64,000 bases of DNA from positions 2,046,001-2,110,000 of the forward strand of contig NC_089448.1 of NCBI RefSeq assembly GCF_026210795.1, written 5' to 3'. Below are positions 24,077 through 36,142 of the stretch, in pieces (the stretch's first letter is position 1; each line of letters opens with the position of its first letter). The DNA is from Rhizophagus irregularis. Taxonomy: Eukaryota > Glomeromycota > Glomeromycetes > Glomerales > Glomeraceae. The notes under the pieces are model-generated. The model saw only the letters and a list, made by a program, of their open reading frames with translations, searched no databases and was not told the DNA's origin. The position numbers and the translations under genes are program-made.

Positions 24077-25470
24077 TTAACTAACTCCGTTACATATGTT
24101 TAATGTTAAATATTGATCATGAACACAATTAACAAAAGGTTGTTTATTGTATGGTATCCATCCAACCGCTATATTATCATAATGATTAATTTTTAACCGC
24201 ATTTCTTGAATGAAATTATCAATATTTCCATTTCCACTCTTTATACAAGTATTTTCTAAATAATCTATTTGACATGATTTACACCATTTCTGTCTTATAT
24301 TTGTATATTGATTACCACATTTTTCACAATATCCATCTTTAAGAACAATAATATAATCTTTTGTATCTGGATTTTGTGATATTCCAAATATTTTAATAGT
24401 ATCAACATCTTTTTCATAAATAGAATACGATCTAACCTGTTAAATATAAGAAAATAAGTATTATTATAATTTAATTCTAAAAGAGTTAAAAGAGTCATTT
24501 AAAGAAATTTCATACCTCATCTAAAAATTCATCAGTGATATTTTGTGAGTTATAACAACTTTTCAATATAACTTTCATATTTTGGTTCCTCTTATACATA
24601 TTATCATGTTTATTAAAATATAATGGACCGTCATTCCATGTTGCTAAATATACTGTAGCAAAGTTACCCTTGTTTATTTCCTTAATATTATTAAATTGAT
24701 TAAATGGTATCCATTCAAATATTATACCATTTAAATAATCGAATTTTAGGTACATGTCTCTAATAAGTTCATCAATTTTTTTATTTTTGCTGGTCCAGTT
24801 TCTTAAATTTTCTTTTAAATCATTCATTTGACATGATTTACATCGTTTATTACTTATATTTGTATAAATTTCACCACATTTTTCACAATATCCATCTTGA
24901 AGAACCATGATGTAATCTTTTGTGTTTGGGTTTTGAGATATTCCATATATTTTAAGAATATTATGATCATATTCATTAATAGAATATGTTTTAGCCTATT
25001 AATATATAAAAAAAAATTATTATTATCATATTATGGAATAATATTTAAATTAGTAATTTATATAGAAATTTTCATACCTCATTTAAAAATTCATCAATCG
25101 TATATTTTGAGTTATATAAACATTTTAAAGTAACTTTTTTATTATTGATTCTTTTCTTTTTCTTTTGATCATCATCTAACGGACCATCTTTCCAAATTGC
25201 TGAATATACTGTAGCGAAACCATCTTTGTTAATCTTTTTAATATTGTCAAATTGATTATATGGTATCCATTCAACTATTATATCATTATCATAATAAATT
25301 TTTAATTGCATTTCTTGAATAAAATTATCAATTTTTTCATCGCCGCTGGTCCAGTTTCCAAAATTATTTTTTAACTCATTTATTTGGCATGAATCACACC
25401 ATATATAATAATTCTTGCCACATTTTTCGCATTGATCTTTTAAATCTTTAAAATCGTCGGATACCATCAT
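24077..25470 (-). CDS. Tandem kinase N-lobe repeat protein (410 aa) without C-lobe
   Basis: Exons on the minus strand: 25078-25470, 24516-24995, 24077-24436 (GT-AG introns, frame kept, stop 24077-24079). The unit is a CxxC...CxxCQ zinc-ribbon-like pair, an IDxxIQEM helix, EWIPYNQF, a degenerate glycine loop (INKDGFATVYSAIW; INKGNFATVYLATW), a beta-3 lysine (VTLKCLYN; VILKSCYN), an FLNEV helix and IYGISQNPNTKDYI. Units 1 and 2 are complete; unit 3 stops after WIPYN. These are the N-terminal features of AMF TKL kinases. HRD, DFG and the whole C-lobe never appear, so it cannot phosphorylate. It may be a decoy or scaffold, or a product of unequal recombination. The intron after FLNEV/FLDEV is at the same place in both units, supporting exon duplication. 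Confidence 0.75.
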
Positions 25471-27166
25471 ATTTTCTTCAAAAGTTTCTCGTTTTTTAGA
25501 AAGGTTTTAAGTTTTTTGATTTAAAAAAAAAAAAAATAGGTAGAACGCTTTAACGCTTTTATATTTGAAATATTAGAGATCGACATGTGATTTTCATATT
25601 TGCGTATATGATTAACACAACGAAAGTTTTATTGTGCATAATACATTTGCATAATGAAATTTTTGTTCATGCAGTTTCAAGGTTTATTGATGATAATAAC
25701 AATGCACGGAAATTAGACAAAATCGGATGTAATTATATCGTTTTTGAAATTATTGTAAGCAAAGAATAAATCCACTAAAAGTTATTAATCATATAATAAT
25801 TAGTACTAAGAAGGTTATTAATTAAAGTTTATATAACTGGACAAAGAAATAAAATATAAATAGAAGTAAATATTGTTTGTATAATGAAAATATTAAAATA
25901 TTTGCGATAACAAAGTATTTTTTTTTTTCAATGTACTATTTTCAAAGTTTTAAAAACGCCCAATCATCTTATCTGCATTGTTTGGTTACATTGCTTAAAA
26001 CATCATATTTTTAATAATCATGTATAAAAAACTTTTTTGATCGAAATTTAAATAAAAAAAACTTGAATATTTTTTGTATGAATGAATATGAAAAGACATA
26101 AGAAACTTTTTAACATTCTCTGGTTATAGAACTTTTTATTTAAAATCTTTTTTAACTTTAATCATGTTATTATCTTTTTTTTGCAGAGAAAAATTTTTTC
26201 ATCTGCGGGAAGAAAGCGGCACATTTTTTTTTATCATACATAGATACTTGGCTGCTATTATGCTGCTGACCTATGATCTTCACGTATATGTGCTTAATAT
26301 TTTTGCTTTTTTAGGTAAAAAAAAAACGACAAAAAATTTTTGAAGGTTAGACTATATGCAACACATAATCATCTATGATAATTCGTCGATTCATGTCGGT
26401 AGTTTTCGTCGCAGCTTGTCACACCAAAATCGGCAAATTAAAAAATAATTGCGTGATATTTAGATTATCTTATATAAATTAATTTAAATTGTGTAACATG
26501 TAGCATGTCCGTCAAAAAAAATCATACGATTATTTTTCGTTGGCTGTATCACGAAAATGATTTGAATCGGATAAATTTAATAAATTTAATATTTTTGATC
26601 ATACTACAGCTTATTTCCAGAATATTATTTGCGTGTACAATTACTTTTAAGTTCATTGATCCCGGTGCGAAACAACGGGCTATTGCTAATATATACGAAG
26701 CATAAAGGTAAAAAAGTCTATTTTCACTATTTTCAAAAACGCAAAATCGAGAAAAATTTAAAGAATTTTTTTTTTTTCTTTCTCAAAAAATTAATAGAAA
26801 ATACTATTAAAAAATAGTATCTATCAATGGACTTATTATTATTCAAGGGCAAAGGAGTGAAATAATGGACCAAATACGCGAAGACCTTACTAACACATAG
26901 CAGAACGAAATTTCATATTACAAAGAATAAAACAAATCATAATGATCATCATAATGATCAGGATTAATATTTTGACAATAGATATTGTACGATCATATTG
27001 TGTGAGAGTAAAATTTTAAAATAAAATAACATTTTTTCTAATAAAATTAATTGTTTTATATTAACTTATAATTTTATAGCGTAATTTTGATACTTTAGTT
27101 AAATTAAGTAGGTCTAGAAAGCTTAAATAATGCTAGTCGGCGGGTATGGAACTACTTAAATATTAA
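25471..27166. other. Intergenic, AT-rich
   Basis: No coding region, RNA or strong repeat recognised. Promoter DNA of the kinase-lobe gene presumably lies at 25471-25600. Confidence 0.45.
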
Positions 27167-27195
27167 CTAGCCGATATCCCGGGCGTTGCCCCGGG
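27167..27195 (-). mobile_element. Helitron 3' terminus with hairpin and CTAG end
   Basis: On the minus strand the sequence runs CCCGGG-GCAACG-CCCGGG (27195-27178, perfect 6-bp stem), then ATATCGG and CTAG ending at 27167, followed by a T. Hairpin plus CTRR followed by T is the hallmark of Helitron 3' ends. The 5' TC end was not found. Confidence 0.8.
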
Positions 27196-28513
27196 TTCGT
27201 GGTTTAATATTGTAATAGCATAATACAATTAAAAATAGGTGGCAATCATGTAAGATTTTAATTAAATTTGTCTTTAAAACAGTTTCTTGTATTTTACATG
27301 AGCTATCCGAACAAATAACAAATAATAGAATGATAAAATAATCTAAACAGTTTCTATTGAAAGGTTTCAGGATACATAACATTATGTGTAACATTTTTGC
27401 CATGCCGTATAGTAATAAGAGTTTTCAAATTTTTTCTTGATTTCACTCTTGAACAGGTAACATAGAATTGTCCACGAGAAAACACAGGAGTTGGAAGATA
27501 TAAACCCAGTTTAATGTTTACCCGTAAGACTTATTTATGGTCATTGCAAATGCTATGACGTTTGAAATGAAAGGTAGTTCTGTTTCTGAAGGGACATCAT
27601 AATGCGAGGAATGAAAACTCTGGTTTCCAGGATGATTTCCAGTAATTATTTCAGTTTCAATGTCATGATTCTGAAAAGTGCGGCAAACTAATCTTGTCCA
27701 ATTACAGAGACCATCATTAGGTTGAAGATTACATAATAGTATAATTGGAGTTCCCAATTTCAATATTAACTTATAAGGTGGAAGACCACTAACAGTTAAA
27801 GAGTAGAGAAACTCTTGTTTGATCATCTGCTTCCTCAACTGTATCTGCACTGAGATACTCAAATGCTTCTCCAGCAGGAAATTGATTCATAATAATAGTT
27901 TTGATGGAGTTAACATATTCATTTGTAGGAGCAAGTATTCTACGTTCAACAAAATACTTGGGATCAGAATACATTGAAAGATCAGGATACGCAAATTTGA
28001 TTAGGTCATTTAGGTCTTGAGATGATAAAACAATATCTTCAGATAGTATAATAATATCACTTTCTGTTTTAGAAATTGCAGGAACACGACCTTAAGTAAC
28101 CATTTAGCAAATTCAGCTTGCTCAGCAGTATCAGAATTATTAGTAGTAGCATTAAAAAGACGCATGTTAATCTTTAGTTTTATAAAATTTACATGCTTAC
28201 ACAAAGTAGATTGACATAAACATAATCAACAATGTCTTCACGTATCAATTTCAAATTCGTTCAAGGTGATGGCTTCCCTTTACAGCAACAGGAAGAATTT
28301 GCCGAAAGTCACCTCCAAATAATACAACCTTACCTCCAAATGGTTTTCCTTCTAAATTTGGATTCAAAGCCTTCATAATATCTCTCAAAAGTTCGATCTA
28401 AAGCTTCAAATGCATATCGGTTCGTCATTGGGGCTTCATCCTAAATGATTAAACTTGTAAGCGAAGCTAGTTCTGAACTATGAGATATAGAGCAAGTGGA
28501 ATCTTCATGTAAA
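27167..28513 (-). pseudogene. Helitron PIF1-like helicase, broken C-terminal half
   Basis: Minus-strand translation shows, in several frames, the C-terminal helicase of Helitron Rep/Hel proteins. DEAPMTNRYAFEALDRT follows an in-frame stop where Trp is expected (28441). Next come LFGGDFRQILPV-like sequence (about 28335), FVERRILAPTNEYV, LKLGTPIILLCNLQP and FAMTINKSYG, where family members have SQGQ. PTPVFSRGQFYVTCSR ends the conserved part, and the remnant reading frame ends at TAG 27354. At least four frame breaks or stops make it non-functional. The Rep (HUH) domain is absent here. Confidence 0.8.
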
Positions 28514-29118
28514 TTATATATTTTTTTTATTTAACTCAATTTTCATTTCTTTATTTAACTTAAACTTCAATTAACTTTATTACGTATGTATTGTATTCGT
28601 ATGAGTATAAAGTTTAAACAAACTATTTACTAATTAAATTAGCTGAAAGAACTAAAAATTTTTAATATCTTATGTATCTGATAAGATAACTTGTTCAATC
28701 AAATTTTAACGAAATGCATGATTCTCATTTTATTTTTTTATGAAAAGTAATATTTAATTTTTAATCGACAGATATTTTGCAGATTAACCGCAGCATCAAA
28801 GAGATCACATGTTTAAAGCTACACGTGATTATAGTATAACATTAGGGTTACACAATTGAAATGTTACACAATTGAAAATTATTTATACATGGTACTCTAA
28901 ACGTGACAGGGATCGACATCAACAAATTTAAATATAAGATTTTTGTTAAAATATCTTGAATATTTGCAAAAATATTAAAATATTAATACTATGCGTGAAT
29001 AGGTATTTTCACTTTATAGTGGAATATTAGCAAATAAATAAGCGGGCATAGAACTGTCTATGTATTGATTTTTATCAAGCTAGCTTGTAATTTGAATCTT
29101 TTACAATAAAATATTTAT
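28514..29118. other. Intergenic, AT-rich
   Basis: Nothing recognised beyond possible further Helitron remnants close to 28514. Confidence 0.4.
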
Positions 29119-29268
29119 ATATTATTGTATAGGGGAGGAGCAATATCACTTATTTTAGTATAGGTCAATGTATGATTGGTTTTAATTTTGCCACGTCAGT
29201 GGCAAAATTAGTAACCAATCATACATTGACCTATAAAATAAGTGATGTTGCCCCCTGTACAATAATAT
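29119..29268. mobile_element. Foldback MITE, 150 bp
   Basis: Arms of about 60 bp are nearly perfect inverses: ATATTATTGTA...CAATGTATGATTGGTT on the left and AACCAATCATACATTG...TACAATAATAT on the right, with a short loop around ccacgtcagtgg. The target duplication is not resolvable in the AT-rich flanks. Non-coding. Confidence 0.7.
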
Positions 29269-29689
29269 TATTATCGTTTGGAACTGACCATAACATTTAA
29301 AAGCTTAAAAAAGTTTATTAATTTTTTACTGTTTATATTGAAAAAATGATTTACAAATTGTGCTTTTTTCTCTTGCTGACTCTTTAGTATTTTTATAATA
29401 ATGCCACCACAAAAATCTCAAAATAAAAGTAAAAAAGTAATATTTATTTGTATTCATTCAGTTAATATTTTATTTTGTTTTTTTTTTTGCATTTTACTAA
29501 AGATTTTTTTTTAGAATAAAAAAACTTTCACATATGTGGCCCCTACTGAAGAAGAAATAAAAAGTATGCAAACAGCAGCTCGTGGCAAAGCTACACATAA
29601 TTCTACAAGTACTTGGATTAATGCACTTGAAACTTTTCGTAAGGATATTGGATTCATCAGGAAATTTTATAGCGCGAAAAATTGCGTAA

Positions 29690-30225
29690 GTTTACGATTT
29701 TGTAAGTTTATGAAAGTTTATGGCATAATATTTCGAAAAATTTCAAAATATTACGTAAGTTTACAATTTCGTAAGATTTATGTGATATTACGGTTAAAAT
29801 ATTACGTAAGTTTACAATATCGTAAGATTTACGCAATATTACGGTCAAAATATTCTGCAAATTTATGAAACTGTAAACCTGCGTAATATTACGGTTGAAA
29901 TATTTCGAAAATTTACGAAACTGTAAACCTGCGTAATATTACGGTTGAAATATTTCGAAAATTTACGAAACTGTAAACCTGCGTAATATTACGGTTGAAA
30001 TATTTCGAAAATTTACGAGACTGTAAACCTGCGTAATATTACGGTTGAAATATTTCGAAAATTTACGAGACTGTAAACCTGCGTAATATTACGGTTAAAA
30101 TATTTCGAAAATTTACGAAACTGTAAACCTGCGTAATATTACGGTTGAAATATTTCGAAAATTTACGAGACTGTAAACCTGCGTAATATTCCGTTTCGAA
30201 AATTTACGAGATTGTAAACTGCGTA
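29690..30225. repeat. Left subterminal repeats with exact 50-bp tandem array
   Basis: Six full 50-bp units start at 29881, 29931, 29981, 30031, 30081 and 30131 (each gcgtaatattacggttgaaa ... ctgtaaacct), with a broken seventh at 30181. Differences are only a/g changes at two positions. The more diverged cgtaagttta repeats at 29690-29880 link the array to the terminal inverted repeat. Confidence 0.9.
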
Positions 30226-30589
30226 TGCAGTAGAACATATACAAGGGGCATGTGATACTATTGAATAATCAAAAATAATATAAACACCTTTTCTTTTATA
30301 TAAACACCTTTTTTTTTAAGTTTGGGAAAGCAAATTTATTTTTATTTACGAATTTTTTATTATTTACAATTTTTATGTTAAAAATTAAAGTAAATTCTAA
30401 TTTTTATTATAACTTAATAAAAAAATATACATTTGATACTTGTTCGCTACTATTTTATAAAATAGAACCCAGGCTGTACGGCGTGGACGTCAGTATCAGT
30501 CACAGCCCAAAAAAAATGTGAGTCTCCAGCCGATATTTGGTACGGACTGGGCCTAGCTACTCACTTAATAAATAAAAAAATAAAAATAA
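30226..30589. other. 3' flank of the Myb/SANT-like gene
   Basis: AT-rich. A short GC-richer segment lies at 30470-30560 (ggctgtacggcgtggacgtc and neighbours) that may be part of the 3' untranslated region. No gene is seen. Confidence 0.4.
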
Positions 30590-31230
30590 TTATCTTCTAC
30601 GATACGTAGGTAAGTTTCTCCTTCTCCTACGATTGTCACGCGTATCTAAAATTGATCAAATTTATCAAATTTAAAATGTGAACGTAAAATAGAATGTAAT
30701 ATTAATTATAAAATTTTATTATAGTATAATTACCCGGCCTCTCCCAAAATCTCGTTCTAAATTCGCGATAATATCTTTGGCCGGTACGCGTCCACAGCCG
30801 CCGCCCAGGCCGATCAGGGGTACCATTACGATAAAGGACATAGTTCTAAATATCAAAATCAGTTTGAATATTCGGTAATTACATTTAATTTAAATGAATG
30901 TAATTTTATTTATTTACTTACATGGTAATCCCTGATGAGGTTCCTCCACTTTTGGCTGCACTGTTGCCCGGAAACCCTCGTTTGAAATATTCTATTTATT
31001 CTGATTCAATTAAATGGATTGGTTAATTTGAATTTAAATTCTTTCTTAAAGAAAATTATAGATATTAGTCATATGAACCTATTGGCAACAGAGTCCCAAA
31101 AATCATGGCGGCTTCTACCATTAATATTATGGTAGGCGCGGTTTCTGTCGCGGCGTATGTCGACAAGTTCGTCCATCATAGCCCAGTTCCAATGGACGTT
31201 ATAGGAACGATGACGTGTTTGGCGAGGCAT
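30590..31230 (-). CDS. Myb/SANT-like (trihelix-type) DNA-binding protein, 132 aa, 4 exons
   Basis: Minus-strand exons 31079-31230, 30922-31000, 30734-30845, 30590-30645; all GT-AG, 133 codons to TAA at 30590-30592. Start chosen at MPRQTRH (31228-31230); an upstream in-frame ATG would add about 43 residues of low-complexity sequence. The pattern WNWAMMDELVDIRRDR, then HDFWDSVANR, then SGQQCSQKWRNLIRDY, and YYREFRTRFWERP, is the three-helix Trp/Cys-spaced fold of Myb/SANT-like domains. The last 20 residues are Arg-rich. It lies in the outer part of the 9.5-kb element, oriented as the transposase. Myb/SANT proteins accompany transposases in other DNA transposons (for example PIF/Harbinger), so a role in binding the terminal repeats is plausible but inferred. 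Confidence 0.75.
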
Positions 31231-31689
31231 TATTAGATTTGATTTTATTTTTATAATTTGATTTTGGGATGAGTAAAAATTTGAAAGAAAGTCATAAAAT
31301 GTCACTTTAAATAAAATTTGAACAATACCTCTTTGGTTTGATTTTATTTCTCGTTTCAATTAAAATTTAATTTATTAGACTTTTCATCATTAAACATATT
31401 AATTAAATCTCATGCGGATATGGATTATCTAAATATAAATATCATGATTCTAAATATAGATATAAATCACTTAATTTATTTTAATTTTTTTTAAAAAAAA
31501 AATCTTAGTTTGATTTCAATTAAAAATAATTAAAAATCATGTACATGTTTTGGTTATTTAAATATAAATATCAATATATTATATTTAAAAATAAAACAAT
31601 TTATTATTAGCACATTCTATTGAATTTTAAAAAAAAATCATCAATATATCATATTTAAAAATAAAACAATTATATTCTGATTAAATATT
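31231..31689. other. Upstream region of the Myb/SANT-like gene
   Basis: AT-rich. A direct repeat (atatttaaaaataaaacaat) occurs at about 31578 and 31648. No gene recognised. Confidence 0.4.
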
Positions 31690-31940
31690 TTGCGTACATT
31701 TCTTAAAAAAATCATAAAAAAAATCTTGTACGTCGTACATGCAATTACTAAATATCATCCCCTTGTGATAAATAAAAAATTACGCAACACAAATTCAACA
31801 CAAACTCAACACAAATTTAACAAATTTAACGAAATTTGGCCAAAATTAACAAATTTTTTACCAGAATTATCAACACAAATTGAACACAAATTTCAGTCAC
31901 GATTTATTTATGTCACGCCCGTGTTGTTAATAATTAAATA
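31690..31940. repeat. Inner inverted repeat, left arm
   Basis: About 200 bp (31741-31940) is the reverse complement of 37622-37822 with few mismatches (for example tttaacgaaatttggccaaa against tttggccaaatttcgttaaa). Weaker similarity extends outward to about 31690. It contains short aacacaaattc tandem repeats. It lies just beyond the 3' end of the transposase gene. Confidence 0.85.
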
Positions 31941-32039
31941 AATAAATCTGCATTTTATTTATGATATGGAAAACGTGACCATAAATTCTTTTAAGGATAT
32001 AATTTTATTAAAATAAATCAAAACTCCTATATCAAGTGA

Positions 32040-35020
32040 CTAAAAAATATATTTATTTACGAAATATTCATTTTGTTTATCAAATCGGGGTACTATGTGA
32101 ACGACACCATGTATAGACTCTATAGCTACAAAGTTATATAATTCTATCAATTTTAAGTGAGGACATCCATATAAATATGGGTTCCTTTTAGATTTAAAAT
32201 CGTACCATTGAATTAATGCGAGATTTAGCGGTGGGTCTGTTAATACTTCTGCTAACAATAAGGCCTATAAATAATAAATATTTATTAATACTTTTATAAT
32301 AAATTATTACATAAATTGGAAAAATACCTGTCCATAACAAAGTCCTTTGTCTGATATATAATCATTTGATTCTTCAGAATCCATTGAAATAGCTATGTCG
32401 CTAAACCATACTTTATTATGATACCTGTTTGTGGCACGCATTATGGCACCATTTTCCAGTGTTACCGATCCGTATATGTTTATTCGGGTTTCACCAATAA
32501 TTGTGAAACCATCAAGTAAATCTAGATATGAATCCAGACAACTTATAAATCTAGCAAAACCAGTCTGCATTTTATTGTCTACGGAATCTTTTTTTTCATT
32601 AAAAAATGTATTTGCATCTTGTAAAGAGAATTCAAAGAGTCTTGCAGAAAATTTACAAGTGCGAGGTGTTTTTGCCGGATTCACTGAATGTTGAGACATT
32701 CTAATAGATATTGCTTGACGTTTTATCTATTAATTTAATTTCCATCTTAAGTTATATAATAAATATATACAATAAATAAAATTATCAAATACTTACAGTT
32801 CGTAAAATCTGAGGTTCGACATCTTTTTTATTGCTAATTCGGTAGGGTATTTTAACGAAATATTTGGGAAGACTTTCGTAAGTTTCTGTAGTATAGCCAT
32901 TTATTGCGCCATAAGATCGTATTGAGTCAATAATATGATAAACCCATGAATGCAATTTAGGTAACTTCAAATTGGAAGGAGAAACAAATTTAAAAGCCTT
33001 GACAAACATCCGGGCCCATCTATGTATTGCATTCTAAAACTTAAATGTTAATTTAATTTATTTAATTTAAATTTTCAATTTTACTAAAATTTTAATACAT
33101 ACATTAAATTTCTCCAAGTCACTTTCACTAAATTCTTCATATCTACTTAAAATATACATTTCATTCCAATATTCGTACAATTTCGTAAGATCATCATTAT
33201 TTACAAAATTATCTACTTCATTGTTATTTTCATCATATAAATTATCAATAACAAATATCATGACTTTCATCAAACTTCGATATTCATTAGCAGTTAATCT
33301 TGCAATTGACTGCAGTCCATTGGAAAAAAATTTTAATGGCGGGAAAACGTGGGATTGCTGCTAGACGGCGATCTACTTCTTCAACTAATTTATTACCATT
33401 AACATGTTGCAATTTTAAGATATCGCACGTGAAGATAATTTGATAACGAAATAAACCTAAATCTAAATGATGCATTCTGTCAGGAACAGTAGCCAAGTAG
33501 ATATTTATATTCCTTGATAATATAAATATTTATAATTAATTATATATGTTATTATAATTATTTCTACTTTTGCATACTTACGGTAAATCCCAAAAAAAAT
33601 TATGTACAGATTCTATGCAAACAGATCTTTGTGTATCATTTTCAAAATGTTTACGCATTTCATCATGAGTTCTTAGTATTACATCGTTAACCGATAAGTC
33701 TATATTTGCAAGATTTTCCCTTTTAACTAAACAGGAGTGACATGGAAGGTTTGAATTGGAGGATTTATAAACTAAACAAAAACTTGCGGCCTCCGGCCAA
33801 TCTGCAATAATAGTTGAAACTCTAGGATAAAACCAGGTATTTTCATTATTTATAAAAAGGTCTATACCATCTTTTAATAAAATAATAGGTTCTAGTAAAT
33901 GACGTAAAGATTTATGAAAGGTATCACGAACCAGATCTTTATTTGCAGCTTCTAAAATTGGTAAATATCCCAAAAGTTGCTTTGCATCCTGTTTATTACG
34001 ACGCCATATTGGGATATTACCTAATGTAATATATATTGGATGCAATTGACTTTTTCCTAATGTATCTGTAGTTGTTGCATCTGAATATAAAATAATTGAT
34101 AATAATTTGGAACCAGTAGGTAAGGATTCTTGCGTAGTTTTCCACCATTTTCCAGTGTTTTGTTCACTGTAAATACTTTCTCTATTATACTATAAAATAA
34201 TATAAATAAATTAAAATAAATATTATTTAAATTATTGAATTAACTAATATTTACTATTTACCTCATAGTTTTCGTAAGATAGCGCAAAATTTTGTGTTAT
34301 GTCAGGAACAGTTAAGATATTTTTGATGCACTGTATTAAGTTTTGATAATAAAGAAAATAATCTTTATCTTTATGTTTTGTTATAAGAACTTTACTAAAT
34401 TCTAAATTAGAAAACTTCATATTATTCATAAATGCTCGTCCCTGTTCGATATTTTTTGGTAATGGTGATTCTGTAAGATTTGAATGTTTATTAAAAAAAC
34501 GTATTATTTCATTACCACCTTTATTGTTTATTTTATATTTCGTTACTAATAACATTAGATCTTTATAAGCATCATTAGGAAATTCTGTGCAAGTTTTGGT
34601 ATTGAGATTTTTGGGTTCTTCAAAAATTTCAGGCTCTTCAGATGAATCTAATATATTTTCAAAGTTACTATCTTCAAGGCTCATCTCTGATATTGCACTT
34701 CCAATACTGTCAAATGACATATTTTGTACATTATTATCATCATTCACCTAAAATTATAAACCAAAATGAGTTAGTATAATTTGAGCTTTTTCTTTAAAAA
34801 GAATAATCTGGAATAACATAATTACCTCAACTTTATCATTTTCATATTCACTACTTAGATTACTTCTTGTATCCATTTCACTGCTATATTTTTCACTATC
34901 ATTATTATCATCATCATCTTCTACTTCTACTTCTACATTTTTTAAGCATTTTTGGGCGTGTTGAGTATATGCAAAGCGTTGACTGAATATTCGCATACAA
35001 AGGGGGCATTTGAAACTCAT
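32040..35020 (-). CDS. Plavaka-type transposase, 7 exons, one frameshift
   Basis: Minus-strand exons 34826-35020, 34262-34747, 33582-34189, 33103-33512, 32797-33033, 32328-32726, 32040-32264. Total 2,560 nt, which is one base over 853 codons. Residues 5-25 form a C2H2-like finger (CPLCMRIF...HAQKC), followed by an acidic stretch. Then GKWWKT, SIILYSDATTTDTLGKSQ, HPIYITLGNIPIWRR, CHSCLVKRENL, TVPDRMHHLDLGLF and LTANEYRSLMKVMIF are conserved in Plavaka transposases (CACTA/KDZ-related, frequent in fungi) as I know them. Asp residues in SDATT and HLDLG are catalytic candidates. An extra T in a T7 run at about 33327-33333 shifts the frame between AIPRFPAIKIF and SNGLQSIA. The copy is therefore probably inactive, unless this is a sequencing error or the shift is tolerated. 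Confidence 0.8.
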
Positions 35021-36142
35021 GTTACTAAATTAACGCGTCAAATTTGATGAAAAGTATCAATTCACTATTTAATTTATATGAGATTATGTGTGCTAATAAA
35101 ATTATATTGCAAATTCATTGTAAAAATTTAATGAATTAATTGAATGGATTACAATTGATTGAGTTATTTAAATAGACACGACTACGCAAATTTACGCATT
35201 AATGAATGGAACTGGCTGTAAGAATCTGGTGGCTAATATCGCGGAATCATTCGCAATTTTACGCATTATAGCAAAATTTAAAATATGCGAAACACTCAGC
35301 AATTTTGCTGTCGGGAACTTGCCGAGTTCGTGGATTGGCAAATCTAAAAATAAATGTAACAAGTCTATGATGTACCATATAAATATTGTTTATTATTTTA
35401 TTTACTATTTCAATTTGCCGGCAACCTGCCAAGTGAATCTGACAGCAAAAGTGCTGAGTGTTTCGCATATTTTGAATTTGCTGTAACGGGCTGTAAGAAT
35501 TCGGATGGCTTATTCAATCGGCTAATCATCTGATAATCAGCCGCAAATTTATTGGCTTAACACGGCAAATCACTTTTACAATAATGGACGGATGATCAGC
35601 CACAAATTTATGCGATAATCAGGTTATAAGCGCTCAAGATCACTATCAATCTGATCAGCCAAATGAGTTCACTGGCTGCAACTTTTTTTTTCCATGCATA
35701 AAAGCCCCAACATGTGTAACATGTTATTTTTTTATAAATTGGATTTGATTAATATTTCGATTGTACTATGTGCTTTTACGAGAGTTTTTTTTTAAAGTTC
35801 TCTTATGAAAGTGTTACAATATTTTTTCGTAATATCACGATGCAAAATTTTTGCATTAGTACATTCATTTTTTGTAATATTTCGCATTAGTTCATCCATT
35901 TTTCGCAATATTTCGCAAGTTTTTTTTCTTTTTTAGTATAGAATGGCGGAAATTACCTTATGACAGCTTGCCTCCTTTTTCTGAATTTCTGATTCATGTA
36001 TTTCCCCCTTTTTCCTCATCCTTTTCGAATTTTCTAGTTCACCTTTTTCTCATATATTTCCTCTTTTTTCTCATATATTTCCTCTTTTTTCTCATATATT
36101 TCCTCCTTTTTCTCATATTTTCGTTTCAAATTTATTATCATA
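35021..36142. promoter_or_regulatory. Divergent promoter region between transposase and partner gene
   Basis: The two genes start outward from here. It holds the 35262-35490 hairpin and direct repeats of ggctgtaagaat (about 35214 and 35490). It also holds ttcgcaatatttcg-type repeats at 35830-35920 resembling the outer subterminal repeats. A pyrimidine-rich leader has a 21-bp unit (ctcatatatttcctcttttt) repeated three to four times at 36048-36118. Confidence 0.55.
35262..35490. repeat. Large imperfect hairpin
   Basis: The arm at 35265-35335 (atgcgaaacactcagcaatt ... cttgccgag) is inverted at 35415-35485 (gccaagtg ... tgctgagtgtttcgcatatt). The loop of about 80 bp is AT-rich. Either a small foldback insertion or a regulatory palindrome. 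Confidence 0.75.

Noticed and set aside
27131-27149. Second Helitron 3' end near gctagtcggcgggta
   Set aside because: No hairpin before it; may be a chance or decayed copy, so only mentioned.
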